DNA from: Legionellales bacterium UBA4722
Lineage (GTDB): Bacteria; Pseudomonadota; Gammaproteobacteria; DSM-16500
Length of the DNA: 6,313 nt
NCBI GenBank assembly: GCA_002404295.1
Contig: DHJK01000127.1
Span: 1-6,313 of the forward strand
Direction of reading: 5' to 3'
In this document: positions 1 through 4,810 of the stretch, one piece after another
Numbering within the stretch: the stretch's first letter is position 1
How the letters are laid out: every line of letters begins with the position of its first letter
Notes under the pieces: generated by a model
Told to the model about the DNA's origin: nothing
The model's input: only the letters and a program-made list of their open reading frames with translations
Database searches by the model: none
Translations under genes and position numbers: made by a program

Positions 1-83
1 AATATAATCTTAGCTACTTGAGTTTTAGCATAAATATTTTTTTTTATATTTCTTTTTATATTTTCATCAATGGTAAAGGACAT
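1..83 (-). CDS. Possible N-terminus of an unidentified gene, cut by the window edge
   Basis: An ATG at 81-83 (minus strand) opens a frame that stays open for 27 codons to the window edge. The translation starts MSFTIDENIKRNIKKN and is rich in Lys, Asn and Ile. An in-frame TGA lies two codons upstream, so this ATG is the first possible start of the frame. It begins 44 bp after the stop of the antiporter gene on the same strand, a spacing compatible with co-transcription. The upstream sequence has only a poor purine stretch (AAGATAA) as a ribosome binding site. The region is very AT-rich, so a 27-codon open stretch is weak evidence. No family is recognisable, and the frame could be chance. Confidence 0.3.
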   Translation of the reverse strand, partial: MSFTIDENIKRNIKKNIYAKTQVAKII

Positions 84-127
84 AGTCAGTTATCTTATAT
101 GGTTAAAAAAATAAATGGTAATTCGGG

Positions 128-1813
128 TTACTTTAACATGCCATATCGATTTAGTATGTGAGTACTTACATTTTTAGATAGCTCGTGTTCACTATAAAAA
201 ACTTTTTCTACTGATTCACTAGATATTAAAGTTACTTCTTCTGCATCGTAAGAGCAAACTAGAATTTCTATATTCGGATTCACCGCCCGCGCCGTTTTGA
301 TCAGATGGCGAACAAAAAGTATACCTGGAATCGCGATGAGTAACATGCTGGCACGAGATACATGAGATTGAAATAATGTATCTGCAGGTTCATTTTTGAT
401 GGATGCTCTCTTTTTTATTGCACTTGTTTGTTTAAAATCCGCATGATTTATTTCTGATACTATATAGGGTATTCCATTGTTAAAAAGTGTTCTACTGATT
501 TTCTTTTCAACTTGGCCGCGCCCAACTAAAACAACGCTGCTGGAAAGATATTTTTCATCAGATATCATTTTTAATGCGGGTAGCGGATTGGCAGACTGTT
601 GTAACTTTTTAGCAAAAGCTGACTTTGAAGTTAGCCATTTTTGAAATGGGTTAACCAATTTAAAGAGTAATGGATTAAGCGTAATTGAAATAAATGCTCC
701 CGCTAAAATTAAATTTTGTCCTGCTATTGGCAGGAGACCTAACTCTACACCAAGTGCTGCAAGAATAAATGAAAACTCACCAATTTGAGCAAGGCCTGCC
801 GATATTAATAATGCTGTATTGAGTGGATAACGAAAGCATAAAACTAGAACAGCGGCTGCAAGCGATTTTCCAATAATAATAACACTCACTACAGCAAGCA
901 CCTGAATAGGGTGATTAATTAAAACACTAGGGTCAAATAGCATTCCAACTGAAACAAAGAACAGAACAGCAAAAGCCTCTCGTAACGGTAATGATTCTTC
1001 TGCTGCGCGGTGACTGAGCGGTGATTCACGCATCATCATGCCAGCAAAAAATGCGCCGAGTGCAAAAGAAACACCAAATAATTTTGATGAGATAAATGCG
1101 ACTGAAATCGCCGTAGCAATAACGCAGAGTGTAAAAAGTTCACGCGAACCAGTGCGAGTAATGTGCCAAAGAATTTTGGGAAATATTTTACGCCCAACTA
1201 TTATCATGAAGGCGATAAAAGCAGACATTTTTATGAATGTTAAACCTAGTGCCTCGCCTAAATTTGCATCCACACCTTTACCATTAAGCCACCCAGCTAA
1301 GGGTGGAAGTAATACAATGACAATAACCATAGCAAGATCTTCGACTATGAGCCAACCAACTGCAATACGTCCACTCGTCGATTCTAGTCCATCATGTTGT
1401 ACTTCTATAGCGCGTAACAGTACTACAGTACTTGCAACAGACAGCGATAAGCCAAATATTAATGAAGCGCCAAGAGCCCAGCCCCAACTTGTTGCTAACC
1501 ATGTGCCCAACGCAGTTGCTACAATGATTTGTAGCACTGCGCCCGGTAATGCAACTTTACGTACTGTCATTAAATCGCTCAGAGAAAAATGAAGCCCTAC
1601 ACCAAACATAAGTAGCATCACTCCAATTTCAGCAAGTTCTTTGGCCATTTGAGCATTTGCAACAAAACCAGGTGTGTGTGGCCCAATGAGAATACCTGTC
1701 ACTAAGTAGCCCAGTATGACGGGAAGTTTAAGGCGTGCAGCTAGAAAGCCCAGCAACAAAGCTACGCCAAGTGCTCCAGCAAGTGTAGTGACTAATGGGA
1801 GACTTTGATGCAT
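128..1813 (-). CDS. ybaL: YbaL-family monovalent cation:proton antiporter (CPA2/KefB-like) with C-terminal RCK domain
   Basis: This is an inner-membrane antiporter of the CPA2 family, expected to exchange K+ or Na+ for protons. The 561 residues match the length of E. coli YbaL (about 558). Residues 1 to about 392 form the Na+/H+-exchanger membrane domain. They show the YbaL-style start (MHQSLPLVTT), GILIGPHTPGF at 40-50, LLMFGVGLHFSL at 67-78, SVASTVVLLRA at 125-135, and WLIVEDL at 154-160 with the family's conserved acidic pair E158/D159. A linker (about 393-424) leads to a Rossmann-like RCK/TrkA-N domain (about 425-556). That domain is unusual: the nucleotide-binding loop reads GRGQVE (431-436) instead of GxGxxG, and the later GDA-type turn is KNEP (473-476). 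The start is supported by AGGAAG on the minus strand (1821-1826). The gene diverges from the M4 protease gene. The family assignment is firm; the ion is unknown. The symbol is by resemblance to E. coli YbaL, also called RosB in Yersinia. Confidence 0.92.
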   Translation of the reverse strand: MHQSLPLVTTLAGALGVALLLGFLAARLKLPVILGYLVTGILIGPHTPGFVANAQMAKELAEIGVMLLMFGVGLHFSLSDLMTVRKVALPGAVLQIIVATALGTWLATSWGWALGASLIFGLSLSVASTVVLLRAIEVQHDGLESTSGRIAVGWLIVEDLAMVIVIVLLPPLAGWLNGKGVDANLGEALGLTFIKMSAFIAFMIIVGRKIFPKILWHITRTGSRELFTLCVIATAISVAFISSKLFGVSFALGAFFAGMMMRESPLSHRAAEESLPLREAFAVLFFVSVGMLFDPSVLINHPIQVLAVVSVIIIGKSLAAAVLVLCFRYPLNTALLISAGLAQIGEFSFILAALGVELGLLPIAGQNLILAGAFISITLNPLLFKLVNPFQKWLTSKSAFAKKLQQSANPLPALKMISDEKYLSSSVVLVGRGQVEKKISRTLFNNGIPYIVSEINHADFKQTSAIKKRASIKNEPADTLFQSHVSRASMLLIAIPGILFVRHLIKTARAVNPNIEILVCSYDAEEVTLISSESVEKVFYSEHELSKNVSTHILNRYGMLK

Positions 1814-1841
1814 TACTATGCTTCCTAATTCTTGTATTCAG

Positions 1842-1869
1842 ATTATATACAAAAGGTAACATTTAAATC
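1842..1869 (-). promoter_or_regulatory. Candidate promoter for the ybaL-like gene
   Basis: On the minus strand a perfect TATAAT (-10) lies at 1842-1847, about 28 bp upstream of the ATG and just ahead of the AGGAAG ribosome binding site. The best -35 at a 16-bp spacing is the weak GATTTA (1864-1869). The position between divergent genes fits. The weak -35 and the AT-rich context limit confidence. Confidence 0.4.
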
Positions 1870-1913
1870 GGTTGTAACGCAAATTTATTTAACTGATCTA
1901 TAACATATGTTTT

Positions 1914-1942
1914 TTGAAGACACCCTGTTTTTTAAATACAAT
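1914..1942 (+). promoter_or_regulatory. Candidate sigma70 promoter for the M4 protease gene
   Basis: TTGAAG (1914-1919, 4 of 6 matches to the -35 consensus) is followed after exactly 17 bp by TACAAT (1937-1942, 5 of 6 matches to the -10). Transcription would start near 1949 and give a leader of about 113 nt before the ATG at 2062. It lies in the divergent region, about 70 bp from the candidate ybaL promoter, so the two could share regulation. Confidence 0.5.
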
Positions 1943-1989
1943 ATGGGGATTTTCAAACCACTATTATTTACGCAGTAATTCAAAGGCTT

Positions 1990-2008
1990 TGATTTTAACA
2001 AAAAATCA
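1990..2008 (+). promoter_or_regulatory. Perfect 7-bp inverted repeat in the protease gene leader
   Basis: TGATTTT (1990-1996) and AAAATCA (2002-2008) are exact inverse complements around a 5-nt centre (AACAA). The element lies about 45 bp downstream of the candidate transcription start and about 53 bp before the start codon. It has the symmetry of a protein-binding operator, but its AT content would make only a weak RNA hairpin. No regulator can be named. Confidence 0.35.
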
Positions 2009-2061
2009 GTTAGAGTAATTCTGCGGTTCAAGGACACATTACATTCACAGGGAGATGAATT

Positions 2062-3780
2062 ATGAAGTCAAAGAAATTTAAGAAGTTGTTGCAAGGTGTT
2101 GCATTAGGAGTATGCTTATCACCATGCGCAGTAACTTATGCGGCACAACAAGAGATACTATGGGGAAGTGCTGAAGATTATTCTCCATCACTAGCGAAAT
2201 TTACAGTGGGCGAGCCAGCATCACCTGTAAAAAGAATGCAATTTGCACCCAATTATGGCCCTAAAAAAAATAATGCTCAAACCTTTCAATTTGAAGTAGG
2301 CAATGTCGACGAGGCTAAAACAAGTCACGTACGATATAATCAATTTTACAAACAGTTACCTGTTTGGCAATCACAAGTTATTTATCATCTTTCAAAATCA
2401 GATACGGAAGTGACAGGATCATTAATCAAAGGTATTGAGGAAGATATTCAAGACTTGAATGGAAAAATAAATGTTGATGAAGCAAAACAAATTGCGTTAA
2501 AAGATAATGGAGTTACCGATCCCTCGCCCGTCCATGTACAAAAAATTATTTATTTTAATAAAGATATGTCTTCAAAAGCAATTCTTGCATATCATGCATC
2601 CTATATGTTGCCTACTGCGGACGGACAAACCTTACCCTCTTATATTATTGATGCAACTACGGGAAATATATTAGAAAAGTGGAATGCATTACCTAATATT
2701 ACAAATGGCTTGGGTCTGGGTGGTGTCTCAGTAGACAGGCCAGGAACTCATCCAGGACAATATCAGTTTGGTAATGCGGTTCCTGGTCTAAATCAATTAG
2801 GACCGCTTCCCGTTAAAGATGTAGGTAATGGAATATGTATGATTTCAAATCCTATGTTTAGTGTCATTAATTTAAAAAATGTGCCATCTATGCAGCTAGG
2901 TTTTGGATTGCCAGTATCTGCTGCTGATGAAAAAAGCCATCAACTTGTACCTTTCGCTTATTATTGTTCGTCGCCCAATTTAAATGATAACGGCTATGCA
3001 CCTGTTAATGATGGTATATCGCCGGTTAATGATGTCACTTATTTTGTTAGACATACGATTAATATGCTTCAAAAGCAATACCAGCTTAAAGCACCCATTG
3101 GCACTCAGTTACCACTGCGGATATATACTCACATAGGTAATTACGATAATGCATTTGCGTGTGGTCCACATTGCATGAGATCTTCTGGAATACAAGGTCC
3201 ACAGCAAATGGTATTTGGTAATGGTGCAACATTATTTTCTCCTTTAACTGAAGGCGATGTCGTATCACATGAGTTTGGGCATTTAGTAACTGATCAATTC
3301 TCAAATTTAACCTATTCAGGCCAATCAGGTGGAATGAATGAAGCTTTTTCTGATATGACAGGTATGGCCTTCAATAGTTATCTCCGTAATATTGGATTTA
3401 CCTGGTATTGGGATGGTAAGGATTGGACTACAGGTAAAAGTATTAACAAAGCTAATAAACCAACGCGCTCCTTGAGTAATCCAACTGTAGATGGAAATTC
3501 AATTGATCAGGCTGCTAATTTTAGACCTGGAATGAATCCTCATTTTTCAAGCGGGGTATACAACAAAGCGTTCTATTTATTAAGCACAACAACAGGCTGG
3601 ACAGTTGAAAAAGCATATCAGGTTATGCTTGATGCTAATATGAATTATTGGACGGCTATTACAGATTACAATAATGGTGCTTGTGGTGTACGTGCTGCAG
3701 CAATTGCGAGAGGTTACTCTGGCACTGATGTTACAAATGCCTTTAACCAAGTTGGAGTAAGATGCCCTAATTTATCTTGA
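2062..3780 (+). CDS. Secreted M4-family zinc metalloprotease preproprotein (LasB/ProA-like elastase)
   Basis: This is an exported zinc endopeptidase of the thermolysin family. A basic N-terminus and hydrophobic core form a signal peptide with likely cleavage near TYA-A (about residue 27). Residues about 75-210 are the propeptide, made of an FTP domain (SHVRYNQFYKQLPVW, 88-102) and a PepSY-like domain ending YIIDATTGNILEKW. The mature enzyme should start soon after about 210. The zinc site is complete: HEFGH at 403-407 (H403, H407, catalytic E404) and GGMNEAFSD at 423-431 (third ligand E427). The LasB-like Y418, R469 and H494 (HFSSGVYNKAF) are present, and the end GVRCPNLS resembles LasB. C258/C302 and C541/C568 match the two LasB disulfides. 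Oddities are a CxxxC insertion after NAF (363-365) and apparent loss of calcium ligands. The start is set by GGAG (2051-2054), 7 bp from the ATG. Its propeptide is duplicated in the next gene. ProA-like roles (nutrient acquisition, virulence) are inferred. Confidence 0.95.
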   Translation: MKSKKFKKLLQGVALGVCLSPCAVTYAAQQEILWGSAEDYSPSLAKFTVGEPASPVKRMQFAPNYGPKKNNAQTFQFEVGNVDEAKTSHVRYNQFYKQLPVWQSQVIYHLSKSDTEVTGSLIKGIEEDIQDLNGKINVDEAKQIALKDNGVTDPSPVHVQKIIYFNKDMSSKAILAYHASYMLPTADGQTLPSYIIDATTGNILEKWNALPNITNGLGLGGVSVDRPGTHPGQYQFGNAVPGLNQLGPLPVKDVGNGICMISNPMFSVINLKNVPSMQLGFGLPVSAADEKSHQLVPFAYYCSSPNLNDNGYAPVNDGISPVNDVTYFVRHTINMLQKQYQLKAPIGTQLPLRIYTHIGNYDNAFACGPHCMRSSGIQGPQQMVFGNGATLFSPLTEGDVVSHEFGHLVTDQFSNLTYSGQSGGMNEAFSDMTGMAFNSYLRNIGFTWYWDGKDWTTGKSINKANKPTRSLSNPTVDGNSIDQAANFRPGMNPHFSSGVYNKAFYLLSTTTGWTVEKAYQVMLDANMNYWTAITDYNNGACGVRAAAIARGYSGTDVTNAFNQVGVRCPNLS

Positions 3781-3806
3781 GTGGGTGAGTGTTAATATAA
3801 ACCCTA

Positions 3807-3845
3807 AATTTATTCCACGTGTTTAACATGTGGAATAAATTCTTT
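3807..3845 (+). terminator. Hairpin between the protease gene and the propeptide-only gene
   Basis: AATTTATTCCAC (3807-3818) pairs perfectly with GTGGAATAAATT (3830-3841). The stem extends inward by a G-U pair and three more pairs to a TTA loop, giving about 16 pairs. It is followed by CTTT and then ACAAC, so the T tract is short. It begins 26 bp after the protease stop codon. It may be an intrinsic terminator or attenuator, or a stem protecting the 3' end of the protease mRNA. Because no convincing promoter is visible between it and the next ATG (3865), partial readthrough would make it a control on the relative amounts of the two products. Confidence 0.6.
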
Positions 3846-3864
3846 ACAACTAGAGAGATGAAAA

Positions 3865-4530
3865 ATGACAGCAGTCAAATTAAAAAAATTATTACAAGGA
3901 TTGATACTAGTTGCTTGTTTATCTCCATTGGCAGTGACATATGCTGCACAGCTAGTGCCTCTTTCAGGAAATCTAACTAGTAACGCAGTTCTATTAAAAA
4001 AGTTTTCACTTATTCAAACATTACGAACACATCACACATCGACGCTGCCAAAAAATATTCATTTAGCGCAAGATTTAAGTGATCATAAAGACACAGTGAA
4101 TACTTTTCAATTAGCTGGAGGATATGTTGATAGTCGCGGGCAAAGCCATGTACGCTATAATCAGTACTACCGCGAAATACCAGTTTGGGGTCTACAGATT
4201 ATTTATTCTGGCTCTATATCAGAAAATACTATTTTATCGGGATTCATACTTGATGGAATTGAACAAGATGTCCCTGATGTCAATAGTTTAATTTCTATTA
4301 AGGATATAACAAAAACCATATTAGAAAAATATTCAGCACCCACCAATTTAAATGTAAAAAAAATTATTTATTTTGATGGGGAATCTTCTAACAAAGCAGT
4401 GCTTGCCTATTATGTTTCTTATGCGTGTCAATCAGCTGATAAAGTCTCAATAATGACTTATATTATAGATGCTAATACGGGTAATGAGTTACACAAAGAG
4501 GATCAATTACCTACCGGTAGTACCAATTAG
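3865..4530 (+). CDS. Stand-alone M4 protease propeptide (FTP-PepSY only), tandem paralogue of the upstream protease
   Basis: This 221-residue exported protein aligns along its length with residues 1 to about 213 of the protease just upstream, then ends. Shared blocks are KKLLQG and AVTYAAQ in the signal peptide, SHVRYNQ.Y...PVW (94-108), GIEQDV (131-136), KKIIYF (165-170), SNKAVLAYYVSY (175-186) and YIIDANTGNELHK (199-211). It has no HExxH and no catalytic domain. The stop TAG comes right where the protease passes from propeptide to mature enzyme. The frame is intact, and divergence is spread across the protein, which favours a maintained gene over a fresh truncation. LVAC at 15-18 fits a lipobox, so it may be a lipoprotein; otherwise signal peptidase I would cut near YAA. 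The ribosome binding site GAGAG (3853-3857) resembles that of the protease gene. The likely role is trans chaperone or inhibitor of the neighbouring protease (inferred). The alternative is a decaying partial duplicate. Confidence 0.85.
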   Translation: MTAVKLKKLLQGLILVACLSPLAVTYAAQLVPLSGNLTSNAVLLKKFSLIQTLRTHHTSTLPKNIHLAQDLSDHKDTVNTFQLAGGYVDSRGQSHVRYNQYYREIPVWGLQIIYSGSISENTILSGFILDGIEQDVPDVNSLISIKDITKTILEKYSAPTNLNVKKIIYFDGESSNKAVLAYYVSYACQSADKVSIMTYIIDANTGNELHKEDQLPTGSTN

Positions 4531-4556
4531 ATTGATTCATCTTTTATAAAATAAAA

Positions 4557-4582
4557 GTCATTCCCGCGAAGGCGGGAATGAC
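4557..4582. repeat. dRS3-like / REP-type palindrome
   Basis: A perfect 11-bp inverted repeat, GTCATTCCCGC and GCGGGAATGAC, surrounds a GAAG loop. Its core is ATTCCC-N8-GGGAAT, the pattern of the Neisseria dRS3 repeat, and similar GC-rich palindromes are scattered through many proteobacterial genomes. It stands out sharply from the AT-rich flanks and lies 27 bp after the stop of the propeptide-only gene. On the plus strand it is followed by ACGCAG rather than a T tract, so it is not a classical terminator for that gene, although the stem may still stabilise the mRNA end. On the minus strand it is followed by TTTTATTTTATAAAAG, a better terminator context, yet no minus-strand gene lies nearby. 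Confidence 0.75.
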
Positions 4583-4640
4583 GCAGTATAAGTTTCTAGT
4601 AGGTACCTTTTACAGCGTGATTAGTTAACAAGACATTGAT

Positions 4641-4691
4641 TTTTATCGTTTTTATCTAAAAATAATCCTTAAAGAATCTGGTCGATAAAAA
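4641..4691. promoter_or_regulatory. Cluster of TTTATC/GATAAA boxes upstream of the 435-residue protein gene
   Basis: TTTTATC occurs at 4641-4647 and again at 4650-4656, a direct repeat with a 9-bp step. The inverse complement GATAAAAA is at 4684-4691, ending 6 bp before the candidate -35. Such phased boxes upstream of a promoter could bind an activator. The sequence is AT-rich, so chance is a real possibility, and no known regulator site is matched. Confidence 0.25.
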
Positions 4692-4697
4692 GGCTAT

Positions 4698-4727
4698 TTG
4701 CATATAAATAATGATTTGGCGTACAAT
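4698..4727 (+). promoter_or_regulatory. Candidate promoter for the 435-residue protein gene
   Basis: TACAAT (4722-4727) matches 5 of 6 bases of the -10 consensus. TTGCAT (4698-4703), 18 bp upstream, is a weak -35 that keeps only TTG. Transcription would begin near 4734 with a leader of about 77 nt. The weak -35 suggests dependence on an activator, which could use the GATAAA boxes just upstream. Confidence 0.4.
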
Positions 4728-4736
4728 AGATGCCCA

Positions 4737-4754
4737 CAATCAACCTATTGATTG
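4737..4754 (+). promoter_or_regulatory. Perfect 7-bp inverted repeat at the predicted transcription start
   Basis: CAATCAA (4737-4743) and TTGATTG (4748-4754) are exact inverse complements separated by CCTA. The element begins about 10 bp after the candidate -10, so it would cover the first transcribed bases. That is a typical place for a repressor operator or a 5'-end mRNA hairpin. A weaker 5-bp stem (GCCTT at 4763-4767, AAGGC at 4775-4779) follows within the leader. Confidence 0.4.
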
Positions 4755-4810
4755 ATAAAGACGCCTTAATAAACAAGGCATAACAAGCAACAAAACGAGA
4801 GGATTGAATA

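Noticed and set aside
1038..1592. A 184-codon plus-strand open frame
   Set aside because: It lies entirely antisense to the well-conserved membrane domain of the antiporter, and its translation resembles no protein; it is a shadow frame.
2086..2148. Lipoprotein signal in the M4 protease
   Set aside because: The cysteine contexts LGVC and LSPC do not fit the lipobox, and a signal peptidase I site (TYA-A) is present.
3086..3304. A 72-codon minus-strand open frame inside the protease gene
   Set aside because: It is antisense to the zinc-binding region of the protease, which is clearly the coding strand.
4557..4582. Classical intrinsic terminator for the propeptide-only gene
   Set aside because: The stem is strong but no T run follows on the plus strand, so it is reported as a repeat element.
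4531..4810. Remnant of an M4 catalytic domain after the propeptide-only gene
   Set aside because: Reading on in the same frame meets another stop within eight codons (at 4552), and I saw no HExxH, GGMNEAF or HFSSG-like piece in the other frames I read; the catalytic half is gone, not frameshifted.
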